A program made the position numbers and the translations under genes. A DNA stretch of 64,000 nt. It comes from Pseudoips prasinana. Lineage: Eukaryota > Arthropoda > Insecta > Lepidoptera > Nolidae. Below the pieces are notes generated by a model, which was given only the letters and a program-made list of their open reading frames with translations, searched no databases and had not been told where the DNA came from. Positions 40,832 to 49,369 of the stretch are shown piece by piece. The stretch covers positions 496,001-560,000 of the forward strand of contig OX621266.1 in NCBI GenBank assembly GCA_951640165.1, given 5' to 3'. Numbering within the stretch: the stretch's first letter is position 1; each line of letters starts with the position of its first letter.

Positions 40832-41518
40832 ATGAAATTCGTAAAACAACCGCATTCATTACATGTGAAAAAAATCTGTGTCGAGTCTAGCAAGACTAGT
40901 CTACGTCATGGAAAATTGTTACCTAACTCACTACGATGCATCATAAGTGGGCCATCAAATTGTGGAAAAACGAATTTAATAATTGGTCTTCTAATTCATG
41001 AGAATGGGTTGAGATTTCAAAATGTTTACGTTTATTCGAAAACTTTACTGCAACCCAAGTATATTTTTTTAGAAAAAGTTATGCAACGAGTACCAGACAT
41101 TTCTTTTCAAAAATACCACGAAAATGAGGAAGTACTGAGTGTTCAAAGTGCTAAGCCAAATTCAGTTATTATATTTGATGATGTTGCCTGTGAAAATCAG
41201 AATAACATTCGTGATTATTTTGCAATGGGAAGACACAAACACATCGATTGTTTTTATTTAAATCAAACATATAGTAAAATTCCTAAACAGTTGGTAAGAG
41301 ATAACGCGAACCTAATCGTGCTTTTTAAACAAGACGAAATCAATTTGAGACATGTTTATGAAGAACATGTCAACACTGACATGACGTGGAATGAATTTCG
41401 TGAAATGTGTTCAAAAATATGGAGTAAACCTTTTAGTTATGTTGTAATAAATAAGGATTGTCCCAAAAACGAAGGATGCTATAGAGATAGGTTTGACACT
41501 TTTGTTGTCTTTGATTGA
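40832..41518 (+). CDS. Polinton genome-packaging ATPase (FtsK/HerA, A32-like)
   Basis: 228 codons. Walker A is GPSNCGKTNL (about residue 47), Walker B is SVIIFDDVAC (about 113), followed by DYFAMGRHKHIDCFYLNQTY and a sensor-like NLIVLFKQ. This is the viral packaging ATPase family shared with poxvirus A32 and other double-jelly-roll viruses; it would translocate DNA into the capsid. The length is typical, and the start is the first ATG after the terminal repeat. Intact. Confidence 0.9.
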   Translation: MKFVKQPHSLHVKKICVESSKTSLRHGKLLPNSLRCIISGPSNCGKTNLIIGLLIHENGLRFQNVYVYSKTLLQPKYIFLEKVMQRVPDISFQKYHENEEVLSVQSAKPNSVIIFDDVACENQNNIRDYFAMGRHKHIDCFYLNQTYSKIPKQLVRDNANLIVLFKQDEINLRHVYEEHVNTDMTWNEFREMCSKIWSKPFSYVVINKDCPKNEGCYRDRFDTFVVFD

Positions 41519-41529
41519 ACGCAAATGGG

Positions 41530-41538
41530 TATATAAAG
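41530..41538 (+). promoter_or_regulatory. Likely TATA box
   Basis: TATATAAAG lies 66 bases upstream of the ATG at 41604, in the short gap after the ATPase gene. The position fits a pol II start at about 41560-41570. It suggests that the second gene has its own promoter. Confidence 0.5.
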
Positions 41539-41603
41539 CAGTTGCCTGCTCAACATTGATATTCCTAAGCCATCACTTAATCAATTAGGATCGCTATATC
41601 AAT

Positions 41604-42488
41604 ATGGAAAAATCATTCAAAAGACAAATTGTAAATGCAGCGGAAGCTGTAAAGAAAAAGGTACGAAAAATGAGAGATGTGGAGATTGATAATAAACAAG
41701 CATTGGAATCTGTGTTCAAACCTGTAACAGAACCTCTCAATTTGATTGCTAGTACTAGTAAGCTAGTTCCTCTTTCACGTACTACTAAATACGAAAATGA
41801 TATTGACAACAATTTGCAGACAGACAGATGTGATGATGATGACGACGAAAATAAATCTGTTTCTCTTAATAGCAACTCGTCTTATGAATCAGTTGTTGAC
41901 ACCAAAGAAGGTTGTGATACATCATCTTGGTCAGTATCCTCGGAAGCTTTGAGAGATATTCCTTTTGGTGTTAGAGTAGAGCGCGGAAAACTCATGCTAG
42001 GTTCTGCACCCATAACAATGAATGATCAATATATCACCGTCGCTGGACGTAAATACCAAAGTACTCTTGGTTTAAAACAATTGTTGCTTAAGAAAGACAC
42101 AGATTTAAGCTTAGTTACAGACGGTGATATGAATCATTATAAGTCGATGTTGATTGATACAAATGCACATCGTCGAGACTACGAACCAAATAAACCAATA
42201 AAAAGTAATAAGGGACAAAAATATTTGCAAGTAATTAAACCTCTCTTCAAACTACAAAATACGGTTAAAGATACCCAATCAAAGGGAAAAGGTTTACCAC
42301 TGATAAAGAAATGGAAAAAAGATGTTGATTATGTGTACTGGGATGATCCAAATGAATTGGTAGAAAGGTTGAAATTACTAATGGCATCTCGGGATGCTGG
42401 TAAAACTGGATTAGACAATGAAATAATATCTATTATTGAAGAATTGCAGGAAAGTAAGGTTATAAATAAACAAATTTCGTCTTCATAA
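41604..42488 (+). CDS. Polinton DUF8207-like protein of unknown role
   Basis: 294 codons. I recognise it as the conserved hypothetical protein that follows the ATPase in insect Mavericks. N-terminal lysine-rich helix (KRQIVNAAEAVKKKVRKM), an acidic run (DDDDDENK, about 76-83), then a conserved core: YITVAGRKYQSTLGLKQLLL, MNHYKSMLIDTNAHRRDYEP. The C-terminal part is charged and helical with KKDVDYVYWDDPNELVERLK. Function unknown; a virion or DNA-binding role is a guess. Intact, and preceded by a TATA box. Confidence 0.7.
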   Translation: MEKSFKRQIVNAAEAVKKKVRKMRDVEIDNKQALESVFKPVTEPLNLIASTSKLVPLSRTTKYENDIDNNLQTDRCDDDDDENKSVSLNSNSSYESVVDTKEGCDTSSWSVSSEALRDIPFGVRVERGKLMLGSAPITMNDQYITVAGRKYQSTLGLKQLLLKKDTDLSLVTDGDMNHYKSMLIDTNAHRRDYEPNKPIKSNKGQKYLQVIKPLFKLQNTVKDTQSKGKGLPLIKKWKKDVDYVYWDDPNELVERLKLLMASRDAGKTGLDNEIISIIEELQESKVINKQISSS

Positions 42489-42536
42489 AGTTCATTTCAC
42501 CTTCAACCTCTATATACTATACAGTATACTTAAAAC

Positions 42537-42932
42537 ATGAATGTAGATAAATTCGGTAACTATATTCATAAAAGGATGCGTTTATCAGATCTGTTTGAGT
42601 TTAATGAAAACGCACTGTTCAAATCTGAAAGCGGGGAATTTGATTTAAAATCCTCTAAACTCAAAGGTATTAAACCTCCTGTAGACGCAGACGATGCTGT
42701 GAACAAAGATTATGTAGATCAGTTAAGTACTCATACGATACAAGAATTTAATAAAATGATTGGTTCATTGCGTGCCCAAATTATAAAAGATGTGCAAAAG
42801 ACAGTGCAAGTTACTTTAAAAGCCAATGTATCTTCGATTTTACCTCATTACGAAGACAAGTTTTATACTAAAGCAGAAGTAAACGAATTACTCGAAAAAA
42901 TCCGTAATGGCAAAACAGCAAATAGTAAATGA
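42537..42932 (+). CDS. Small Polinton protein with phage-fibre-like repeat motif
   Basis: 131 codons. It starts MNVDKFGNYIHKRMRLSDLF. Residues about 44-64 (KGIKPPVDADDAVNKDYVDQ) resemble the recurring motif of phage tail-fibre proteins (xPxDxxDAxNKxYVD). The C-terminal half is helical and could trimerise. Its last 26 bases overlap the next gene in another frame. A fibre or spike role is inference from this motif. Confidence 0.6.
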   Translation: MNVDKFGNYIHKRMRLSDLFEFNENALFKSESGEFDLKSSKLKGIKPPVDADDAVNKDYVDQLSTHTIQEFNKMIGSLRAQIIKDVQKTVQVTLKANVSSILPHYEDKFYTKAEVNELLEKIRNGKTANSK

Positions 42933-43839
42933 AATACATAAAGCGGCACGAAGAAATTTCCTTCGACGGTCTGTTATTCTAAAGGGGATTGAAGATTTAT
43001 GGCAGGCAGATTTAATGGATATGCAAAACCTTAGAAAGTATAATAAAGGTTATAATTATATTTTGTTAGTGATTGACTGTTTTTCAAAGTATGCTTGGGC
43101 GGAGCCATTAAAATTTAAAAATAAACTTGAGGTTACCCGTGCATTTGAACATATATTGCGTAGCAGTCAACAAAATCCTGTGAATTTACAAACTGATAAG
43201 GGAAGTGAGTTTTATAACAATACGTTTCAGACACTTATGAGAACATATAATATTAATCATTATTCATCATTTTCTACTAAAAAAGCCTCAATTGTAGAGC
43301 GACTCATTAAAACACTTAAAAATAAATTATATAAATATTTTAGTTTTAATGGGAACTATAAGTGGTTAGGTCAACCATTGAGAGATATATTAACCACATA
43401 TAATAATACGAAACACCGAACTATTAAGTGTAAACCGGCTGATTTGAATAAATCTAATGAAAATAAAATAAAAGAAAATATTAGAAAGATTATACATGAA
43501 TCCATAAGGCGAAAGCCTACATTCAAAATTGGTGACTGTGTTCGTATCAGCAAATACAAACACGATTTCGAGAAAGGATATACTCCTAATTGGTCTACTG
43601 AATTATTTACAATAAAAAAGATTAATAACACCATACCAGTAACATATCACATAGTAGACCAACGAAACCAAGACATATTAGGAACTTTTTACGAACAAGA
43701 ACTACAAAAATCGAAATATCCAGATGTTTATTTGATAGAAAAGATTTTGAAACGGAAAGGAAATAAAATTTATGTTAAATGGTTGGGTCTTAGCAGTGAA
43801 GAAAACAGTTGGATTGATAAAGCTGCAATAAGGAGATAA
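42907..43839 (+). CDS. Polinton retroviral-type integrase with chromodomain
   Basis: 310 codons. Catalytic core with the three acidic residues: WQADLMDMQNL (D), NLQTDKGSEFYN (D) and SIVERLIKTLKNKL (E), spaced as in retroviral integrases. Basic SH3-like segment (RRKPTFKIGDCVRI), then a C-terminal chromodomain (YLIEKILKRKGNKIYVKWLG, SSEENSWID). It inserts the element and yields the 6-bp duplication; the chromodomain may bind modified histones. The N-terminal zinc-binding region is short. The start overlaps the upstream ORF by 26 bases. Intact. Confidence 0.92.
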   Translation: MAKQQIVNEIHKAARRNFLRRSVILKGIEDLWQADLMDMQNLRKYNKGYNYILLVIDCFSKYAWAEPLKFKNKLEVTRAFEHILRSSQQNPVNLQTDKGSEFYNNTFQTLMRTYNINHYSSFSTKKASIVERLIKTLKNKLYKYFSFNGNYKWLGQPLRDILTTYNNTKHRTIKCKPADLNKSNENKIKENIRKIIHESIRRKPTFKIGDCVRISKYKHDFEKGYTPNWSTELFTIKKINNTIPVTYHIVDQRNQDILGTFYEQELQKSKYPDVYLIEKILKRKGNKIYVKWLGLSSEENSWIDKAAIRR

Positions 43840-43891
43840 GATAATTATATAACCAATATTTTTTGCTGTTCTTTCCATTGCACTTCAAGTA

Positions 43892-44604
43892 ATGATAGGG
43901 GGTGGACTAGTAAATAGTTTAATCAACCATCTACCGTTCGAAGTTCATTTACCTGGATATAATTATTGCGGACCTGGAACTAAATTACGTGAACGTTTGG
44001 CTCGCGGTGACCGGGGTGTGAATAAGTTAGACGAAGCTTGTATGCATCACGACATTGCATACACAAAATATACAGATTTACTCAACCGTCACAAAGCCGA
44101 TTTACGTCTGCTAAACATGGCTTAACAAAGACTTAAATCAAAAGATGCAGGGAAAGGTGAAAAACTAAGCTCATGGCTCGTTAGCAAAGTTATGAAAGCT
44201 AAACTAAACTCTGGCTCTGGTATTAAAACATTCAGAAGCTTAGTTACAAAGATAAAATCAAGAAACTGAAACACAAAGACAAAAAGGCATTAATAAAAAC
44301 TGCTTACTTGACAGCAAAAAAAATAATTCCACATATTCGTCACGTTCGAGTACCTCGAGTAATACCTTTACCGAAAACTGGAGGCGTTCTGCCTTTAATT
44401 CCAATTTTTGCTGGATTGTCAGCTTTAGGAACTTTAGCCGGAGGTGCAGCTGGTATTGCAAAAACTGTTAATGATTATAAAGCAGCTCAAAAAAATTTGG
44501 CAGAGACGGAACGACATAATAGAGTTATGGAGTCTGTAACTCTAGGAAAGGGTTTATACATCAAGCCGTATAAAAATGGCAAAGGGTTATTTATAAAAAG
44601 TTAA
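43892..44604 (+). pseudogene. Polinton phospholipase A2-like / minor capsid protein, broken
   Basis: The first frame (43892-44125) has the phospholipase A2-like motif set seen in parvovirus VP1 and Mavericks: YNYCGPGTKL (calcium loop) and DEACMHHDIAYTKY (catalytic HD). A TAA at 44123 interrupts it; the frame goes on in phase to about 44270 and a net frameshift there leads into the second frame (44308-44604). That has a hydrophobic stretch (LPLIPIFAGLSALGTLAGGA) and a basic C-terminus with GKGLYIKPYKNGKG. In intact relatives I expect a single protein. The enzymatic role in capsid escape is known in parvoviruses; here it is inferred. Confidence 0.75.
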
Positions 44605-44606
44605 AA

Positions 44607-44981
44607 AAACTGAAATATAAGCTGCCCAATCGCCCCCTAACTAATGTAGATATTCAAAAGTATGCAAAGGATATCCCGTATTTCCGAGGAGTGTACATGA
44701 AAGATCAGTTACCAGGGCAGCCAAAGCAAGTTGAATGTGGCATCGTTAACTTGGATAATTCTAAAAATGAAGGAACTCATTGGGTAGCGTATGTTAAAAT
44801 AAACAACTATTGTGAATATTTTGATAGCTATGGAGATTTAAGACCTCCAGTAGAATTAATGCGGTATTTTAAGAATTGTACTGTATTTTATAACTACACG
44901 AGATATCAAAAGTTTAATACAGTAACCTGCGGACACTTATGTTTAGAATATCTGTGGACTTTTTGGAATAAAAATGTATAA
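44607..44981 (+). CDS. Polinton adenain-like cysteine protease
   Basis: The first ATG is at 44691, but the frame is open to about 44607 and upstream residues (LPNRPLTNVDIQKYAKDIPY) match the N-terminus of the family, so the ATG looks lost or the start differs. Catalytic residues: His in GTHWVAYVKI, an acidic residue in EYFDSYGD, Cys in TVTCGHLCLEYL. It cleaves capsid precursors in adenoviruses and, by analogy, in Polintons. Sequence context (between the minor capsid and penton genes) is the normal one. Confidence 0.8.
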   Translation, partial: KLKYKLPNRPLTNVDIQKYAKDIPYFRGVYMKDQLPGQPKQVECGIVNLDNSKNEGTHWVAYVKINNYCEYFDSYGDLRPPVELMRYFKNCTVFYNYTRYQKFNTVTCGHLCLEYLWTFWNKNV

Positions 44982-45018
44982 AATATATGATATTTCTTTC
45001 ATTTCACTCATTTACAAA

Positions 45019-45702
45019 ATGTCACTCACTTTGTCAATAACTGGGAACTCATCAAGTTTATCTACATACTTTCCCAATCCTTTACAATTGGATGCACAAT
45101 ATGAATGTGCTTTAATGCATTTTTCAACATTTAATTCTATCCCAAATATCGATAAAAGTAATAACAAATTTTATTATGGCATCAATGACGTTATTGAAAT
45201 ACCTGAAGGTGCGTATGAATTGCAAGATATCAATGACTATTTAAAATCTGAAATAAAGGATGCATCAATAAAACTACAGTGCAATAACAATACTCTAAAA
45301 ACTACTATTTACTGTACAAAAGACGTAAATTTTACCAAAGAAGACTCCTTCGGAAAACTGTTAGGCTTTAATCAGCAGACATTGAAAGCAAATAAATGGT
45401 ATGTATCAGAGTTTCCAGTCAACATTTTACCGACGACCGTGGTCAGGATTGAATGTGATATTGTGAGCGGCTCCTATATAAACGGCGATCCAAGTCACAT
45501 TATTCACGAATTCGCCCTAAACGTGCCACCTGGATACAGAATCATAGAAATCCCAAAAAACGCTCTATACTTTCCAATCAACCAAAACAACATAAGCTGC
45601 ATACACATCAGGTTATTGGATATTAACAATCGTTTAATCAATTTGCGTGGTGAAGAAGTACAGCTGTATTTGCACCTCAGAAGGAAAAATGATTTACTTT
45701 AA
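45019..45702 (+). CDS. Polinton penton (minor capsid, single jelly-roll)
   Basis: 227 codons from the ATG at 45019 (upstream ATG at 44974 overlaps the protease stop and adds a poorly conserved 15 residues). It begins MSLTLSITGNSSSLSTYFPN, and shows EYCALMHFSTF-like text as YECALMHFSTFNSIPNID, DSFGKLLGFN and LRRKNDLL at the end. This is the penton-forming jelly-roll family of Polintons. Intact. Its end overlaps the next small ORF by 14 bases. Confidence 0.85.
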   Translation: MSLTLSITGNSSSLSTYFPNPLQLDAQYECALMHFSTFNSIPNIDKSNNKFYYGINDVIEIPEGAYELQDINDYLKSEIKDASIKLQCNNNTLKTTIYCTKDVNFTKEDSFGKLLGFNQQTLKANKWYVSEFPVNILPTTVVRIECDIVSGSYINGDPSHIIHEFALNVPPGYRIIEIPKNALYFPINQNNISCIHIRLLDINNRLINLRGEEVQLYLHLRRKNDLL

Positions 45703-45838
45703 TAAATATGAGAATCAACAAATAAAAAATATTAGTTCTATTCGAACAACCTACCAAGTAGGACCTCGCTTTAAGAAAAAAATTAAATTAACTAAAGACA
45801 ACAAAACATTCCTTAGAGCGATTGGATTGCTAAAATGA
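45689..45838 (+). CDS. Small Polinton ORF between penton and capsid genes
   Basis: 49 codons from ATG 45689 (MIYFNKYENQQIKNISSIRT). Lys-rich middle (FKKKIKLTKDNKTFLRAIGL). It overlaps penton by 14 bases at its start and the capsid gene by 4 bases (ATGA) at its end, which argues that it is real. I know similar short ORFs ending in F-L-x-x-I/L-G in insect Mavericks; function unknown. Confidence 0.6.
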   Translation: MIYFNKYENQQIKNISSIRTTYQVGPRFKKKIKLTKDNKTFLRAIGLLK

Positions 45839-47049
45839 ATATCTTAGACGTTTTATCCGCTCCGACTTACGATAATACTATAGAAGGAATCGAATTTCAT
45901 TCGTACAAGCCATACGTAACAAGTTTCAACAGGAACGATGAAATTCGCATACCTATAAACCAACAGGACCTGTACATACTGCCATCAGCTAGCACTCTAT
46001 ATTTGGAAGGCACTGTCATTGTCAGCAAAAAGGACTTAAAAGACCCAGTCACTAGTGTCCATTTCATAAACAATGCTCTACTGTACTTGTTCCAAGACAT
46101 TAGGTATGAGCTAAATGGAGTAGAGATTGATAAAGTAAAAAATGAAGGTATAACAACCACCATGAAATCATTAATTTCAATGAACGAAAGTGAATCAAAA
46201 ATGTCTAATGCTTGGGGTTGGAATATTGATGGCAAAAAAAATATTGATGGAGGAAAGTTTTCTGCTTCTATACCACTCCGTAACGTCCTCGGTTTTGCGG
46301 AAGATTTTAAAAAAGTTGTGATAAATAGTAGACACGAACTGATATTGTAACGAAGTAACACTAATTTGAACGCTGTAAAACTTAATACCAGCGAAGTAGT
46401 GGATGATGTTCAGATCAACAAAATCATATGGCGCGTACCGCATGTTAAAGTATCAGACAAAGAAAAAATTACTTTGTTAAAACTCTTAGAAAAAGATCGA
46501 CCGCTTCAAATGATATACAGAAATTGGGATCTGTACGAATATCCAGCTTTGCCTAAAACTACGAAGCATACCTGGTCTATCAAAACTTCATCTCAAATAG
46601 AAAAACCAAGATACATTATTGTTGGTCTACAGACAAATAGGAAAAACAATGCAAGTTCTGACATGTCTCAATTCGATCACTGTCATGTTCGAGACGTTAG
46701 AGTATATCTCAATTCAACCTACTTTCCATATGAAAACCTGAATATAAGTTTTGCTAATAACAGAGTCGCTTTATTATACGAACAATACACTAGATTTCAA
46801 CAGTCGTATTACGGACGTCGGCCGGAGCCCTTGTTAAGTGAGAAGCAATTTAAAGATTTAGCACCTCTGTTTGTTGTTGATTGCTCTAGACAAGCTGATA
46901 ACTTGAAGACAGGTCCTGTTGTGGATGTAAGGGTGGAAATTGAGAGTGATACAGAGATACCAGATCAAACTTCAGCGTATTGTCTCATTCTCAACGATTG
47001 CATTGTTGAATACAAACCATTAAGCAACATTGTAAAGAAGCTATCATGA
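45835..47049 (+). pseudogene. Polinton major capsid protein, one premature stop
   Basis: About 404 codons in one phase from ATG 45835 to 47049, interrupted only by a TAA at 46348-46350 (codon 172). It has the double-jelly-roll capsid pattern: FHSYKPYVTSFNRNDEIRIP, LYLFQDIRYELNGVEID, GWNIDGK, PRYIIVGLQTNR, RDVRVYLNSTYFPYE. In intact elements it builds the icosahedral shell. The start overlaps the preceding stop (ATGA) and the stop overlaps the next ATG (ATGA). One nonsense mutation in an otherwise open gene indicates recent loss. Confidence 0.88.
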
Positions 47050-47549
47050 AGCCGGATACCGTCATAGTGGAAATCCAAGGATTTAAAGATTTTAAAAATA
47101 ATTTTATTGTGAAAGAAGTAGCCATTGCAAGTCAGGAGCATACACAAACATTTTTGATAAAACCACCACATGCATTCCATTATCTAACAGAAGAAGAAAA
47201 GAAGCAAGTGAGATGGTTAGAACGAAATCGAGGCATTTTCTGGAGTGAGGGCTACATAGACTACAGAGAATTTCAACGCGTCATCATTCCACATTTAGAA
47301 AATAAAAAAATTATCACAAAGGGCTTAGAAAAGATAAAGTGGATTAAAGAATTGTGTGCAAATTGTGAAGTGATAGATATAGGTGAAAAAGGATGTCCTA
47401 ATTTTTCAAGATTGAAAAAGAAATATTGTAAAAATAATACTGAATTTAATTGTGTAAATCATAGACTAAACTGTGCTTTGAATAATGCTATATGTATTAA
47501 GAAATGGTATTTTGATAATAATATGTCTGTATTTAATTTATTTTGTTAA
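47046..47549 (+). CDS. Polinton 167-aa conserved protein, role unknown
   Basis: Overlaps the capsid gene by 4 bases. It starts DTVIVEIQGFKDFKNNFIVK, followed by EVAIASQ, FLIKPPHAFHYL and a Cys-rich C-terminus (CANCEVID, CPNFSRLKKKYC, CVNHRLNC). Strand-helix order at the N-terminus resembles an RNase H/DEDD exonuclease fold (acid-hydrophobic-xE/KEVA), but the acidic residues are not convincing. I know this family from insect Mavericks only as uncharacterised. Intact. Confidence 0.6.
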   Translation: MKPDTVIVEIQGFKDFKNNFIVKEVAIASQEHTQTFLIKPPHAFHYLTEEEKKQVRWLERNRGIFWSEGYIDYREFQRVIIPHLENKKIITKGLEKIKWIKELCANCEVIDIGEKGCPNFSRLKKKYCKNNTEFNCVNHRLNCALNNAICIKKWYFDNNMSVFNLFC

Positions 47550-48351
47550 TAAAAATATTTTAATCTACTTATGTTTGTTTTATTTCAACATACCTCTACT
47601 AATAACTAACTATGATTCACACATATGAAGCTCTAAATTAGCTGTCGCAAAATAAGTCATGTAAGTAAATTTAATTTCAAGTACCTAAATAATTTAATAC
47701 AATATTTTTATAACAATTAATGAGAACTGGGGACGAATAGTAAGCTAAACATTATTTTACTACAGTAAATTTGATGCTCAAGCAATGTAATGTAAAATAA
47801 AACATATGTAATTTAAATTATAAATATATTTTTATTAACTTTTTATATTATTTACAAATATCTAATTAATTTTTGATACATTTTCTTAATTCTATTTACC
47901 TAGTTGCTACATATATTACAACAAAAACTTATAATACCTATTTGATAATTATTTTATTACATTCATCATTTACCTACTTATTTACAAATTTAACTTACTT
48001 ATAGTTATTTAGTTATTTTTATTCATACATACAGACATACGTAAACATTTATTATTCTATTTACAAATTTGTGATGCATAATTATTATTCTACAATAAGA
48101 AAGAAAATTGTTTTATTTATATTACATTTAACATATTTACCAATTTACAAATTATAATATTGAATTATTTCATCTTTCTAACCTATACCTACGTTATGTA
48201 TTATTTTATTTTGACATTAATATTACAATAAAATTTAAAATTATTTGATATTTTAATATATAATTACACAATAACTTAGGAACTATTTTTAAGTACAGAA
48301 AAATAACTTGCCATTACTATTACCAAAACACTTAAGTACTTAATAATATCA
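47550..48351. other. Very AT-rich Polinton spacer between convergent blocks
   Basis: About 800 bases of TTATTTAC-like text with no gene. It separates the plus-strand block from the minus-strand genes and includes several AATAAA motifs (for example near 47550 and 47795), which could serve as poly(A) signals for both. Confidence 0.6.
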
Positions 48352-48890
48352 CTAATAACAGTCATTACAGAGTTTTTTGGATATTTGGTTAATTAACGAT
48401 AGTGTCTCGTCCATAACATTGTCCACTGGTTCACTGACTACATACTGCGCACTTAACACTACCACCTCCTCATTGCCACTTGCAGGTTCTTGATTTTCAC
48501 TGATGTCCAAAACGTTCACTTGTATAAGTCGTAAACCTTTTTTCTTTTCATTGTTTACGACGCAGACTGCCCATATGATTTTCGTTTTTGGCACTCCCGT
48601 CTTGCTCTAGGCTTCTTGTTGGCGGACCCGTGTGCTTCTGGGGTATGCCAACTTAAACTCGGAGTCGGGAAACCTTGAGAGTATTGGGAGAAGACAATAT
48701 CAGGTGAATCTGCCATTATTGATGAGCTGAAACAACAAAATAGTCATTAATATTATTTAATTTTATAACAAAAAAGGAAATTTATAAACATACACAGAAC
48801 AAAATATACTTACGAATTATTTGCTTTGAACCGATGCAGCGATGTGACCACTTCAACAAGTGACTGCGTAATGTAACGACAGAGTATCAA
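48352..48890 (-). pseudogene. Small spliced Polinton gene, frameshifted
   Basis: Minus strand. A 5' exon ends at 48814 before GTAAGT; the intron 48727-48813 (87 bases) closes with TTTCAG; the ATG lies at 48716 (MADSPDIVFSQYSQGF), 10 bases into exon 2. The frame passes a basic stretch (ANKKPRARRE) and is lost; a second frame 48352-48594 continues as KTKIIWAVCVVNNEKKKGLR through acidic text to LCNDCY. The offset is not a multiple of three, so a frameshift lies near 48590. The function is not recognised. The basic patch could be a nuclear signal. Confidence 0.5.
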
Positions 48891-49369
48891 TATTATTTAT
48901 GAATGTTCTAGTGTAACCAGAGCCTGTACGATATAATGCGAATCAATTTCATGTTGAATTAGACAAGTTTGAACCTGTATCCTTGTGGACAGCGCTTACC
49001 ACTTACGGAGCGCGAACACCTGATAAGTGTCGTATTTCTTAAAGCCGCGCGCCGGCGCCGGGCGCGCCTGCTTAGTCATCAGGAATTGTATAGATTTTAT
49101 AATAATACTTATGTATAAAATATTACTTGGTACTTGCTTTATTACTGCTAATCAATTTCAAGTTTCAACAAGTTAATGCTGGTAATTGCATAGCACATTG
49201 AATGCAAGCAAAAAGTCTTATCGGGTTGTCAATGGGTATAGAAATTAAAGACATATTTAAACAGAATAGTAAATTTTATTTTATTTATATGTAGAAAGAA
49301 ACACGAATATAGGTACAAGGCTTAAAATACAAATACATATAAAATTATATAATAATAATAAAATTTATT
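48891..49369. other. Spacer downstream of PolB; no gene
   Basis: Includes a short GC-rich block at about 49043-49072 (GCCGCGCGCCGGCGCCGGGC) in otherwise AT-rich sequence. It may be the promoter side of the preceding spliced gene. No coding frame is visible. Confidence 0.45.
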
